Shown: positions 20,901 through 30,500, numbered from the stretch's first letter. The stretch is 64,000 bases of DNA from Thiodiazotropha sp040507035 (GCA_040507035.1 JBEVVR010000021.1:1-64000); one strand, 5' to 3'. Translations and numbers: made by a program. The notes: generated by a model not told the origin, from the letters alone.

Positions 20901-21788
20901 GATATCCTGCCCGCCCAGTTCGAAAGCCTCGATGGATTCCCTTTCGAGCCACTCCTCCTGACAATGTTGCAGATCTAGCTTCAGCCCTTCGGCGGTTTGG
21001 TAGCGCTCTTCCGCGGCCTTTGCCAGCAGCTTCATGACAATCTTCGAGAGCATGGCAGGGATTGTCGACAACTGTTGCTGGGGGGATTTAGGCTTGATGG
21101 CGATATGGCAGTGCACCCACTGCATGGGATCGTCGGCGGCGAAAGGCAGCTGGCCGGTGAGCATCCGGTAAAAAACAACCCCCAGGGCGTAGAGGTCGCT
21201 ACGGGTATCTATGGAACGGTTCATGCGACCGGTCTGTTCCGGTGCCATGTAGGCAAGGGTGCCGGCTATCTCCTGGGGATGCGCGAGTGTCTGGCGTTCC
21301 CGGGGGAGCCTTGAGGCAATCCCGAATCCGCTTAGTTTGACCTTGCCCTCGGCGGTGACAAAGATGTTCGCCGGTGCAATATCCTTATGCACCAGCCCCC
21401 CGCGATGGATCTCCGCCAATGCGGAGGTGATGCCCACGGCAAGGGTCAGGAAGCGCCCAATTTCCAAGGGTGCTTGCAACAATTCTGAAAGCGGCAGACA
21501 GGCACAGTCCTCCAGTATCAGTGCGGTCAGGCTTGTGCCCCGTTCTATTTTGCCCGGTCTTACCACATATTCCGGATTCAGGCCGGATGTAATTTCGAAT
21601 TCGTGTTCGAGCTGATGAATCAGTTTTTCTGATGGGTGAGAGGAAACAGGGGCCTTGATCAGAACGGCCTGCTTGTCGTGCATCTGTGCACGAAAGATAC
21701 GAAACACATCTGTCTCGCCGATATGAGATAGGTCCTTGTATCCCAGGTCTGCGAGTTCAGCGTGCGTAAGATGGAGTGAACCGTGCAT
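11907..21788 (-). CDS. Giant kinase-like/AAA/GAF/PAS/GGDEF/EAL signalling protein (3293 aa)
   Basis: Domains in order: Ser/Thr kinase-like fold (about 1-275); AAA/MalT-type ATPase (about 305-600; Walker A GYAGIGKS near 333, Walker B LLLFLDDLQW near 463); helical TPR-like region (about 600-1300); GAF (about 1313-1470); two PAS (about 1470-1725); three tandem GAF-PAS-like modules (about 1730-2733); PAS (about 2735-2856); GGDEF (about 2858-3015); EAL (about 3020-3285). The kinase keeps Lys45 (AVLIK), HKD with Asp136 and APE, but the DFG motif reads GFG at 154-156, so the Mg-binding Asp is missing. GGDEF is intact, with an RGED inhibitory site five residues before it; EAL keeps EALLRW, DDFGTG and KIDQSF. 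Family members end in a histidine kinase; this one ends in cyclic-di-GMP domains. No transmembrane segment is evident. Confidence 0.88.
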   Translation of the reverse strand: MHGSLHLTHAELADLGYKDLSHIGETDVFRIFRAQMHDKQAVLIKAPVSSHPSEKLIHQLEHEFEITSGLNPEYVVRPGKIERGTSLTALILEDCACLPLSELLQAPLEIGRFLTLAVGITSALAEIHRGGLVHKDIAPANIFVTAEGKVKLSGFGIASRLPRERQTLAHPQEIAGTLAYMAPEQTGRMNRSIDTRSDLYALGVVFYRMLTGQLPFAADDPMQWVHCHIAIKPKSPQQQLSTIPAMLSKIVMKLLAKAAEERYQTAEGLKLDLQHCQEEWLERESIEAFELGGQDIPHQLVIPEKLYGRTHEVKRLLNTVDRVVNNGDVEMLLVSGYAGIGKSALISEMQRTLVLPNTLYAEGKFDQYKRDTPYTTLSHALQTLVRHILGRGEREIAQWRQEIKLAVEPNGRLVTDLVPDLVTLIGEQPVVAEVPPQDAENRFNNVIRRLLEVFARSEHPLLLFLDDLQWFDSASLRLLEHLLTQPGLKHLLLLGAYRDNEVGQTHPLRRTIEVLRNRGVRLSEIVLKPLRINETCQLIVDTLHADEERVLPLANLVQEKTGGNPFFVNQFLTSLAEENLLAFDSQAREWTWNLNAIRNKGYSDNVVDLMLEKLSGLPDETQQALKQLACLGTVTEIDILAEVSDQSKAALDTALWSAVQAGLVVRDKTSYRFLHDRVQEAAYALIPDQQRSHIHLAIGRQLACKSSGGKHEDMLFDVVNHLNRGAELITDPAEIMQLAELNAAAGRKASASIAYATARELFSTAAGILSEDAWYDRYEFQFALYSDWAVAEFLYGDYARAEFVIEKLLARAGNKLDMARAHMLRMHCYPITGRFDDALVAGIEALRLLGLSVPDDAAAVSQAIASEAKTLQENLQTHSIRDMPQAPEATDLQARILIELLTGIAGPAYIGSRPELYPLFAYMNLNRIFQHGVTKEACHAFSAYAVLQASSLGDLVAAYESSLAAISLSERFAEPGILGSVLYLHGNHVNFWLNPLSSDFPILERGFAACIDGGNLAFANYIGYSIVWQAIERGDRLGEVLELSRKYADFALQSINEPIHQSIVLQQQFVKCLMGETDGEISFSDETIDEASSTEAIDRGAFTCGLAYYHNMKMLAAYLMGDDAAALSHADRARQVQSSVLSQPMQAMFHFLDGMILAGGCDGLGDKQRQQSLQTLSEDEQKLAFWAENAPANFACKHALVAAEIAVLKGDTLAAEQLFERACETARASSFIHWQAIASEAAARFYTQRGLETVARVYLGEARDCYQRWGASAKVRQLERQHGWLQSREALGSSSLNHHLDATALIKASQQLSGEVELTALIKALMTITLESAGADRGLLLLKRDRGFELEVEATATDSAIQVQQIHTPISQTECAETVVNRAINTHRTILIDDTAQPGEYSADAYFRDTDAKSICAIPLLRQDKLSGVLYLENSQTPGVFTHQRTAILDVLAAQAAISLENANLYQELIDSETQYRDLVQTVQAAIVVHAADTHILTTNTMAQDLLGLSEAQLLGKSAIDPDWHFLHEDGSVMPVEDYPVNQVLAADSALHNIIVGIHRPDREGPVWALVSALPIYDEAQNITRVIVSFSDITERKQAEQQLVASEQLFRTLVENSPDHIARYDLNLRRVYINPALENQFTVPRDKIVGQTSKFSSPLLDPERYMANLREAIKSGREVSDETAYRTRADEVHWASSRFAPEFDPDGKIQSVLVISNDITKQKLAELERQAHTHFLESLDRINRTLQLKGDIEQIMQKALDELLDIFACDRAFLLYPCDPNASTWTIPIECTKPEFPGAGGQGPQPMDEHVSWILRTLLDAEHTVRMGPGGEYSLPETLGKQYSIRSMMSGILRPRVDSPWQLGIHQCTHDRVWSDQEVRLFEEISNRLTDSLNDLLISRNLRESEARFRQVFEHSPVPIQEEDYSAVKTYLESLRTEYGDDLAGYLAQHPKVLEECASLVRCIHINHAAMVLHEADSKQDMQQVLPRIFVPETFDDFRHILVSLIGGETNIRKESVLQTLHGRRYAIEAFLSVSPGQEESLSNVLVSLIDITELKQAELERQQHLHFLESLDRINQVLQAEGDVEEILQHTLDEVLAIFDCDRAYLQYPCDPDAASEWRMPMEVWKPDYPSPLPPRKNLPYHPHIEETMRALLETDTPIQLGPHTDRPIPDDITKNLGVRSLLAVSIQPKVDRPWQFGIHQCSHARIWTDQEARLLEEIAHRLSDGLNNLLIARDLRQSEERFRLVFESSPVSIQEEDYSAVKTHLEALSSEYGDDLAGYLSNHPDVVAECASMVRMVDVNQAALALHEAEDKQALLKGLPQIFIPETMAAYRQVLVCLMQGKTRFRIESEIKTLTGRRHHIDTFVSVCTGYEQSLGQVLVSLVDISELKQAELERQQHLHFLESLDRINRVLQEEGNIEQIMNRALDEVLDIFSCDRVYLLYPCDPDSAYWSIPMERCKPEYPGVLELGIDMPMNEMVAWEAKLVLENEHPVRVGPGTEYPVAEFLQKDFSTRSFMAMALYPRVDNPWQLGIHQCSYDRVWSDQELRLFEEIGHRLSDGLNDLLVMRNLRESEQRFRLVYENSPVSIWEEDFSAVKSKLNGLIKSHGDDLEHYLLQHPEIVKQLASMVRILSVNSATLELHEAESKEALYQGLPHTFIPESYDTFRKELIAIAAGKTELVLDGAVQTLKGQRREVSVSFSVCPGYEESLSKVFVSLFDITQRKQDEERLRLAASVFSTSQEGILISDAQNRIIDINPAFSRLTGYSREEALGQNPGFLSAGQQNPVFYQQMWQSLNTKGEWQGELWNRRKSGEVFPELLSIVAVRDQQGQLQHYVGAFSDISMLKQHEADLDRIAHYDTLTSVPNRRLLGDRLEQAISYSRRHNTHLAVCYLDLDGFKPINDQFGHEGGDRMLIEIANRLLSMSRGEDTVARLGGDEFVLLWNEIESDDDCARALERILDKVSQPMLLEGEQVSVSASIGVTLYPDDNVDADSLLRHADHAMYTAKQLGKNRYQIFDARLERQISARTELMTMLERGLEKGEFELYYQPKVDFTKGEVVGLEALLRWNDPVLGLILPNEFLTLIENDSLAIRVGRLVIEEAIRQAKSWDDQGIELPISINIFPRHLKSRNFIADLRRAVASYWPQMPSHRLMIEIIETSELEELEPIEEVINECLTMGIGFSLDDFGTGYSSLVYLRRLSIEELKIDQSFVRDMLEDPDDEAIVVGVISLGKAFGLHVVAEGVENSQQAEYLVDLGCNIVQGYGLGRPMPVHAFQKWYADYLANEIRVCQD
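13600..16600 (-). repeat. Three tandem ~334-codon GAF/PAS-like modules inside the giant gene
   Basis: The same block recurs three times within the 3293-residue gene. Each unit opens with HFLESLDRIN, contains LYPCDPD..., GIHQCSHDRVWSDQE-like and LFEEI.RLSDGLN segments, then ENSPVSIQEEDYSAVKT-like and GDDLAGYL, and ends with VLVSLIDITELKQAELERQ. The DNA phrase gaggctctcgagg recurs at matching points; its leading tgcggtc is at about 16565, 15566 and 14561. Unit lengths are therefore 999 and 1005 bases (333 and 335 codons). This is internal duplication that kept the frame. Confidence 0.85.
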
Positions 21789-22454
21789 CTATCGCTTCTC
21801 AACCTGGTCATTGAGTGATCATTGTTTGTATGCAGGGTGGTAAGCCAACCATTGCCCGACATTGCGTGGTATCAGCCAAACACGGCGAATACCCCTTCTA
21901 TATATATAGACCCATGGGCCTGGATAGGAAGGACCTATAGTTCTTGAGATTGGGTGATGTCCCCTCTTTCGTTGCCAGCGCCCATAATGGCCTTGCTTTT
22001 ATTGAGTATATTCTTTTAATGTTAACCAGGTTGAACGCTTTGGCAAACACAGGTTTTGTGGGTTTATGAAGAACGAATATCCTATCCATCCCGGTTAGTC
22101 AGGTTGATGATGGCGGTATCTTCTCAGGCGGGTGTTTTACAGGCCAAGAGAAGTAATACATAGAATTTCATTATCCAAAGATTAATAAACCTAATGAGCG
22201 AGGCACTCCTTGTCAACTTAGCAAATTGCTGGCTTAGGGTCGAGTCGATCGCATTTCTTGAATAGCCCTATTAGTGATCGAGTCCGCATCTGTCTTAAGC
22301 CGTTGTTAAAGAAATTTTGCTTAACTTGGTAACTGTGAGAATTCGCTGTGTTGATCACTGGTTCAGTGTTTTCCAAGCGTATGGATGGCCGTTAATTTTT
22401 TGCAAGCGTGAGATAGAGTTAAATACGCTGGTTTTAGTATGGAGTGATTTGAGA
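21789..22454. other. Intergenic region between divergent giant kinase gene and DsrL-like gene
   Basis: About 666 bases without a convincing gene. It is AT-richer than its flanks. A 14-base palindrome TCTATATATATAGA lies at 21897-21910, and the run-up to 22455 should carry promoters for both divergent genes. I see no clear -35/-10 pair, RNA structure or known operator. Confidence 0.4.
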
Positions 22455-24386
22455 ATGAGTGATAACGATCCAACTTATCGACGCTATGCGGATGGCGATA
22501 GCGAGCACTACGATTGGGACCGCGATGTGGTCAATCAGGGTGAGTCCTACCTCTGCCCCACCTATGTCCAGCGCACGCCTCCCTGTCAGAATGCCTGTCC
22601 CTCGGGGCACGATATTCGTGGCTGGCTGTCGATAGTGCGTGGTTTGGATAAGCCCCTTGGAGATAAGCCGTGGCAGGCCTACGCCTTTGAGCGCATGACA
22701 CTGGCCAATCCCTTTCCCGCGATCATGGGTAGGGTATGTCCCGCTCCCTGTCAGGAGGGCTGCAATCGTGGCTCCCTGGACGGATTTGTCGGGATCAACT
22801 CCATCGAGCAATATATCGGTGATTGGGCGCGGGAGAACAACCTGAGCTTCGCCAAACCCGAAACTGATTCGGGCAAGCGGGTGGCGATCATTGGCGGTGG
22901 TCCTGCCGGTCTGGCCGCTGCCTTGTTTCTGCGTCGTCTCGGTCACCGTTCCACCATCTTCGAGGCCCATAGCGCCCTGGGTGGGCAGATGGTATTTGGG
23001 ATTCCCGGTTATCGTATTCCCCGTGACGTGCTCGAACATGAAATAGAGCGGATTCTGAATGTGGGTGGTATCGAGGTAGAACTCGACACCCGCGTCGGGC
23101 GTGAGGTAAAGGTAGAGTCCCTGGAGCAGGAGTATGATGCTATCTTCTGGAGCGTCGGTACCGTGGTAGGTAAGCCGCTGCGTGTCGAGGGCGGAGAGGC
23201 GCCGAACTGTGTCGACGGTATGACCTTCCTCAAGGCCTTCAACGACGGCTCCCTTAAATATCTCGACGGCCGTGTCCTGGTGATCGGTGGTGGCGATACC
23301 GCCATGGATGTGGCCGCGGTCGCAAAACGTATTGGCGAGGTGGCCGATCTCAATCCCAGCGAGCGTCCGGATGCTGTATTTGACGGTTCCGGCAGTCAAC
23401 AGCATGAGCAAACCGCCAAACGCAGCGATGCCGACTGCTGGTTGGTCTATCGTCGTCCCATCGCCAAGGCCCCCTGTACCAAGCACGAACTGGAGGCCTG
23501 CATCGCTGAGGGTGTGGAGATCCACGACAGCCTGGCACCACTCGAGGTGATGTTGGATGAGCGGGGCCGCGCCCGTGCTCTCAAGGTGCAGCCGGTGGAC
23601 TGGTCCAGTGGCAAGATGGAGGAGAACGGTGAGCCCTTTGAGATCGAGTGTACATTGATCGTTGCCGCCACCGGCCAGACCGGTGACTACGATGGCATAG
23701 ACGGTGTCGCCAACGAGTGGAACCAGATCGATGCCGAGCGCAGCATGCAGGTCAAGGGCAAGCGGGGTCACTTTGTGGCTGGTGACGCGGTGAATCCCCA
23801 TCTCTTGACCACCGCCATTGGCCATGCATCCATTGCGGTAGAGGGGATCAACAAATACCTGGGTGGCCGGGAATTCGATGAACGTCCCAAGGTTGAGGGG
23901 CACCACTTCGATCTGTTGCAAGAGCTGGGTAACAAAGATCTTTCGCCGCAAGAGTACAGCCATGGATCGACCTGGGGTACCAGCGATGCCAACTGGTCGG
24001 TGCATAATTATGAGAACCGCGCCGAGGCGGACGTGATCAAATCCAATGCCCTCTACACTGGCCACTTCGAATACCAGCCGCTACACGCCCGTGATGAGAA
24101 AGACGTGAATGTCTCCAATGTGTTGGGCAGCATGAGCGAACGTTTTAATGGCCTCAGTGAGGAGACGGCGGTCACCGAGGCGAAACGCTGCATGAGCTGT
24201 GGCTTCTGTTTCGAATGCGACAACTGCGTCATCTACTGCCCCCAGGATGCGGTGACTCGGGTCAACAAGGAGGAGCGGGTTATGGGCCGCTATGTGGAGA
24301 CCGACTACGCCAAGTGCGTGGGGTGCCATATCTGTAAGGAGGTCTGTCCCACCGGGTATATCGAGATGGGGTTGGGGCAGTACTGA
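22455..24386 (+). CDS. DsrL/GltD-like NAD(P)H-dependent FAD iron-sulfur oxidoreductase
   Basis: A 643-residue soluble flavoprotein. The N-terminal Fe-S domain has Cys in CPTYVQRTPPCQNACPSG and VCPAPCQEGCNRG. Two Rossmann motifs follow: IIGGGPAGLAAA (FAD, near residue 145) and VIGGGDTAMDVA (NAD(P), near 278). The C-terminus carries a ferredoxin module with two 4Fe-4S motifs (CMSCGFCFECDNCVIYCP and CVGCHICKEVCP). GltD lacks that tail, whereas DsrL of the sulfur-oxidation pathway has one, so a DsrL-like electron-bifurcating or NAD(P)H-linked role is plausible. No dsr genes are nearby, so the partner is unknown. I use the ATG at 22455, preceded by GGAG and GAGA, not the longer open frame from 22317. 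Confidence 0.8.
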   Translation: MSDNDPTYRRYADGDSEHYDWDRDVVNQGESYLCPTYVQRTPPCQNACPSGHDIRGWLSIVRGLDKPLGDKPWQAYAFERMTLANPFPAIMGRVCPAPCQEGCNRGSLDGFVGINSIEQYIGDWARENNLSFAKPETDSGKRVAIIGGGPAGLAAALFLRRLGHRSTIFEAHSALGGQMVFGIPGYRIPRDVLEHEIERILNVGGIEVELDTRVGREVKVESLEQEYDAIFWSVGTVVGKPLRVEGGEAPNCVDGMTFLKAFNDGSLKYLDGRVLVIGGGDTAMDVAAVAKRIGEVADLNPSERPDAVFDGSGSQQHEQTAKRSDADCWLVYRRPIAKAPCTKHELEACIAEGVEIHDSLAPLEVMLDERGRARALKVQPVDWSSGKMEENGEPFEIECTLIVAATGQTGDYDGIDGVANEWNQIDAERSMQVKGKRGHFVAGDAVNPHLLTTAIGHASIAVEGINKYLGGREFDERPKVEGHHFDLLQELGNKDLSPQEYSHGSTWGTSDANWSVHNYENRAEADVIKSNALYTGHFEYQPLHARDEKDVNVSNVLGSMSERFNGLSEETAVTEAKRCMSCGFCFECDNCVIYCPQDAVTRVNKEERVMGRYVETDYAKCVGCHICKEVCPTGYIEMGLGQY

Positions 24387-24474
24387 ACAGAGCTCCTGGT
24401 GCCGGGTCAGAGAGAAAAGGCACTTACTTAAGAGGATTTGATACCTAGAATTCGTTGCAACTAACAAGCTGTAT

Positions 24475-24495
24475 TGGTGGGGCAGGGCCCCACCA
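24475..24495. terminator. GC-rich hairpin between convergent genes (repeat copy 1)
   Basis: A 9-bp perfect stem TGGTGGGGC/GCCCCACCA with a 3-base AGG loop. It sits between the convergent DsrL-like gene and the 2290-residue kinase gene. There is no long T-run on either side, so intrinsic termination is plausible but not certain. The same 21 bases, in a similar AGCTGTA context, recur at 45080-45100. Confidence 0.6.
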
Positions 24496-24539
24496 AATGC
24501 TGCCTGAGTAAGTACCATTCGTTGGAGAGTGGTTGCCTT

Positions 24540-27500
24540 TCACGCTTCGGGATCATCGATATCGTCATTGATTAACGCCATAATCTTGCCTAACTGGAGA
24601 TTCCCGGCCACCGAGGCCAGCGTCTGCGCCACCGAGGGAGCATGGGGGCGTATCTCCTCTATGGCCTGGTTGACTGCACCGATGTCGAGCCGGACCAGCG
24701 CCTGTTTCAGGTTGTTGCGCAGCTCGCCGGGGAGGTCGGCCAAGGCGGCTGTATCCAACTGCACCTCGGTGGTGGAAGCCGTCTCCTTAGTCGGCTCTTC
24801 CTCATAGATGAAGCGAACCTTCAAATGGCGCTTAAGGGCATCAACGAGATCGGTTTTCGTATAGGGCTTACGGATGAAGTCATCGCACCCGGCCGCGAGG
24901 ATCTCCCTGCGCTCCTCCTCCAGCGCATGGGCGGTGATGGCAACAATGCAGGGTTGCGCACCCGCGTCGCTGGCCTTGATCCTTCGGGTCGCCTCCAGTC
25001 CGTCCATGACGGGCATGCGGATGTCCATGAAGATCAGCTGGGGATGCCACTGCTCGAACAGGGCAACCGCCTCCTCTCCATTGGATGCCTCGCGCAACTC
25101 AAAGCCGAGGGGTTCGAGCAGTTTGTGCAGAAGTAGACGGTTGTCCGGCTGGTCTTCGGCGTTGAGAATGCGATAGGTCGGTTGTCCCGGCTCCAACCCA
25201 ACGACACCTGGGTGTTTTTCTTCAGCCAGCTCTTTTGCGTCGGACTTATGGGGCTCTAGCATGGGGAGTTCGACACGGAAGCGTGTTCCCTTGCCCAGTC
25301 TGCTCTGCACCGAAATTTTGCCCTCCATCAGATGTACGAACTGGCGCACGATGGTCAGTCCCAGGCCGGTGCCGCCATCCTTACCCCCGGTGGAGAGTTG
25401 CACAAAGGGTTTGAACAGGTTCTTCTGATCCGCTTCACTGATACCCGGACCGGTGTCCTCGACCTCTATTAACAGGTGGTGTACCGTTTCCAGGGTGCCC
25501 AGACGCACGGTAACCTCGCCTTTTTCGGTGAACTTCACCGCGTTGCTCACCAGGTTTACCAGAATCTGCCGCATGCGTGCCTCGTCGCCGCTGACGTAGT
25601 GTGGAAAATCCAAGGTCTGATCCAGAATGAGTTGCAGACCCTTCTGTTGCGCCCGTAGTCGCATCATCTCCACTACCTCGTGTACCAGTTCGTGCAGGTC
25701 GAAGGTGGCGATTACCAGTTGCAACTTGCCGGCCTCGATCTTGGCAATCTCCAGCACATCGTTGATCAGTTTGAGCAGGTGCTTGCCGCTGTTGTTGATG
25801 ATCTGCAGGTTGTCCCGCTGGCTGGAATTCAAGGCCGAATCGTTGTGCAACAGCTGAGAAAAGCCGAGGATGGCGTTGAGCGGGGTGCGTAACTCGTGGC
25901 TCATGTTGGCGAGAAAGGTGCTTTTAGCCTTGTTCGCCTCTTCTGCGGCGTCCCGTGCAAGCAGCAACTCCTCTGTCCGTTGCTGCACTGTATTTTCCAA
26001 TTGATCCTTGTATTGCTGCATCTCTTGTTCAGCTAGTTTGCGTTCAGTGATATCGATATTGGTGCCAATCATGCGCAGTGGTTTGCCTGCGTCGTTCATG
26101 ATTGTCTTTGAGTCCGCCTTGATATAGCGGATGGATCCATCCGGTCTGATGATACGGAATTCAGGTGCGTATTCGTGTTCACCGCGTAAGGCGGCCTGAA
26201 TCTCTCCTTCCGCGTAACTCTTGTCATCGGGGTGAAGGGTGCGCGCCCAAGCGTCATAGGCGCCGCCAAAGTCTTGCTTTCGAATACCGTAGAGTTTGTA
26301 CATCGAATCGTCCATTTGCAGTTCGTTGTTGACCACATCCCAGTCCCAAATGCCAACTCCAGCTGCGCTGGTGGCGAGTTTTAACCGTTCCGATGTCAGA
26401 CGAAGTTCATCCATGGTCCGTTTGCGTTCGGTCATCCGCCACATACTCTCCATCATCAATGTGAGTTGCTGTACATCGGTTTCGTTATATGCTGTCTCCT
26501 TGTTGCCGACGCCAGCCACCAGTACCAGATTACCGCTGACGATGACAGGCAGGTTGATATGACGGCTGAGGCGGAAATGGCCTTCGGGTGTGTCATTGGA
26601 CCACTGACTGTTAGGCTTGTGGTCGTTAGTGATGATGGGACGGCGCTGTCGAATGGCCTTACCCCAGAGGCTATATGTTGTCAGTGGAAAATGCAGCGGA
26701 GCCCGTGAAGCAGTGGATTTTAGCTTGGCCCTGTTGGACCATAAGCGAACGCTGATGGAGGTCTCATCTTCATTTACAAATCCCAAGTAGCCTATCTTGC
26801 TAGCGCTGAGGCGAATGGCTTCTTCAAGGGTATACGCCATTATTTCCTTAATGCTCGCATCAGACATCTGGGTGATTCTAAGCAGGGCGACAGTACCTTC
26901 CATACGTTCTTTCAGGCCTTCATAGAGGTTGGCATTTTCAATGGAGATCGCGGCCTGAGAGGATAAAATATTGAGTATTTCTATGCGATCCGCGGTAAAG
27001 GCCCCGGTACTAAGGTTGTTTTCCAGATAGATGATGCCGATAAGACGCCCTTGATTGACAATGGGGCTACACAAAACTGACTTTATGTTGTTGTGTTGAA
27101 TATAGCGGTCAGTAGTGTAGCTTCCTTCATGGCTTGCATCGTTGAGTATTACACTCTTCCCTGTTCTTTCGACATAGGTCACTATACCTACACATAGGTC
27201 GTCGACATCATCCAGTTTCAGAGAATCCACCTTGGATATTGTTTGCGGATTGACGGATGCTATGATCTCGACACTAAGACCTCCCTCGATGTTTAAGATA
27301 AATAAACCCCGTTGAGCCCCCGCATTTTCAATAATGATGGCCATTAGTTTTTCCAGCAGTTGCGACAAAACAACTTCACTGGACAGTGCCTGAGTGGATT
27401 TGATTATGGATTCGTAGTCGAGGGCGAGCTTTGCTGCCGAAATGGCGGGGGAAGTGTTTGAGATTTCAGATGCAATCGATATATGTTCCTCAATCCGTTT

Positions 27501-30500
27501 TGTACAAAAGTCGGGATATTTTTCCTCCAAGTGGGCGGCCTTTGCCAGGGCGCCCCATTTGTAGTAGTAATGTTGTGCTTCAGTGAAATACAATTTGGCG
27601 ATTTTATTTTTCTGCATGGAGAGATAGAATTTTGCAGCCAGTTCATTACCCAGGGCAACATTGTTTATATATCCATTCTCCATGGCCGATTCTATGGATT
27701 TGTCATAGAGGCTCATGGCTTGTGTGATTTTGCCATCAATGCGTGCTTGTTCGGCCTCTATCAGGAGGTGCTTGTGCGCAAAATTCTCTGGGCATTGCTT
27801 GGCCCAAAGAGAAAAATATCCAAAGTTTTCTTTTATCGTCTCCAATACACACCGTTTCTTTTTTTGATCACATGACTCAACTATGGCGTATGCAGAAAGG
27901 GTGTGATAGAACAGATACATGGTCTCTTCAAAAAGTGTAGCGATGAACTGCAACCACTCTTTTCGATCGGCTCCTACATCATAAGCATCTTCGTAGTGTT
28001 CGAACAAAAAACAGATTTGTGATTTATAAGAGACGTAATAACCCAGACCGTGTCCAAATGAAGCTTGCTGCCATTTTTCAAGGTACTGGTCTTCAGTAAA
28101 TTCGGCGCAATTGAAATTTGTTTTAAACTGTTTCGTGTCAGTAAGGTTGTTTAGAAATTCCCTGAAAAATTCTACTTCGTTAGCGAATATAGAACTGGTT
28201 TTTTTCAAAAATGCAAGACTCTTTTCGTTTTCCTCTCTGGCCTTGTCGATCTGATCGCCGATATCAAGGATTGTTTTAGGGATCATGACTCTTGCATATC
28301 CGGAATACGTATACTCGCCATTATCAACACCGGCCTTAAATGCCTGGTCTAAAAATTTGAGTACCTCCTTGTTGTGAAACGTCCAGTGTATGGTGAAGAT
28401 CGAAGAGATAAAGGTTGTCAGTGATTTGATTTGTTGATTGTTATAACGCTCATTCAAGGCCAGGCTCAACTGTCCAGACTCATATCCCAGGTTGTAGTCC
28501 TGTAAAACCAAGGCTGTTATAACTGGAAACCAACAGAATCCGACTGCGGAGAAATTATTGTATCCATATTCTATGGATATGTTGACAATATCAAAAATCA
28601 CATAAGGAAACATTGGTGGTAGCGAAATGTAGGTGGCATCGCTCAAGTTTGAAAGAATTCTAATCAAATAACTCTTGTCTCTGTCCCGGATATCAGGTAA
28701 ATCGTATAGGTCAGATAATTTTCTGTTTTCCATCAAGCGGTGAAATCTCTTGACCGCTTCCTCCATTGCGGCTTGACTCTTTTCCGGTGTGCTGATGTCA
28801 GGTAGTGAATACGCGAATAATTGCAGACATTTCAAACCCAGATCAAAGCTTTTTTTATAATCACCAAGCTGAGCGAACTGAACAATTATAATCAAATAGA
28901 TATCAGCTTTGTCATATCTGTCTGCTGCTTTGTCAAGCAGGGAGTTTATCTCTTTTTCAGATTGCTCAATATTACCGCTTAAAAACAATGCCTGTGCTCT
29001 ATGTTTATACAATTCAAGGGCGAGGGCGTAGTGGTTTTCCCAGGTATTTACAGGTAATAGAAAGGTTCCGTGATTGAGATAATCTGTAGATTGATGATAG
29101 GCGGTGGAATTTTTTGCTTTGATGCCTGCCCTCAAATTCAATTTTGCCAGTTCAATCTTATCTCTTTCCATCTTAATAAGTTCGATTCCCTGATTCAGGT
29201 GGCCGACGATGTCAAATAGATTGTTTTCAATATCCACATCTTTAGTGTTCAGCAAGATATGTTTTCCAATCAGATAATGAATTGAGCTTCTTTTCTCTTT
29301 CGGAATCAGTGAATACGCGGCCTGCTGGATACGGTCATGATGAAATTTGTAGGTTATCTGTTCATTGATTGATGATTCAATTTGTTCGTTTGACATGTCT
29401 CCGACTATCATCTTGTAAGCGTCATTGGTCGGGTATATCAATCCGTCGCGGATAGGAGCATCAAGTTCACTTGCGATAGTTGCTTGTTGAGCGTTTGTTA
29501 CTATTGAAAGGGTTTTTAAATCAAAATGGTTGCCGATGCTGGCAGCAAATTTTAGTGTCTCTTGGACATTCTTTGGGTACTTTCTTATGCTGTTTGCCAA
29601 TAACTCAACAACATTTTCAGTAATATCCTGCTTTTGTATTTCTTCTATATCCCATTGCCACTGTTGGTCTTGTAGATTGAATTTGACTAGTTTCTCAGCG
29701 TAAAGCATTTTTAGAAACTGAATGGTAAAAAAAGGATTGCCGTTTGTTTTACGGTTCAACAATTCAACCAAAGGCTCGGCGTTTCCTGGTTGGCAATGAA
29801 ATGTATCAGCGGTTAATTGCAGCAGGTCATTCTTTGATAATGGGCCAAGAACAATTTTCCTGGTCTCTGTGCCGGCTTTTTCAATTTCTTCAATAGTCAG
29901 TCTCAAGGGATGCGAGGCGCCGACCTCGTTATCCCGATATGCGCCTAATAGCAGAAAATGATCCAACTCACTACTTGTGAGTAATAATTTCAGTAGATTC
30001 AGCGAGGCCAGATCACCCCACTGTAGGTCATCCAGAAAGATCACAAGGGGATGATCCTTTTTTGCAAATACATTGATAAATCTCGAAAATAGCTGGTTAA
30101 ATCTGTTTTGAGATTCGGTTGGTGGCAGTGTAGGAACGGTCGGCTGTCTATCTATAATGAGTTCCAGTTCGGGAATGACGTCGACGATTATCTGGCCGTA
30201 AGGATCAAGGGCCTCCAATAGCTGAAATTTCCAACTGTTGAGTTCGGGCGAGCTCTCAGTGAGAATTTGGTTTATCAGATTCTGAAATGCTTCTATGATC
30301 GCGCTATAAGGTACGTCGCGATTTAACTGATCAAATTTACCTGATATAAAATAGCCTCGCTCCTGTACCAGTGGTTTATGTATTTCATTGACAAGCGCGG
30401 ATTTGCCAATCCCTGGATGGCCGCAAACCGTCATCACTATCTTGTCCTTGGTACCGCGACTCACCGCGGTAAATTCTTTCATTAATTGTTCAATCTCGTT

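Noticed and set aside
21898..22089. 63-codon frame upstream of the giant kinase gene
   Set aside because: No ribosome site or domain-like pattern, and AT-rich sequence. Treated as intergenic.
22434..24065. 543-residue open frame opposite the DsrL-like gene
   Set aside because: A long antisense frame favoured by high GC. The plus frame holds Rossmann and Fe-S motifs; this one has none.
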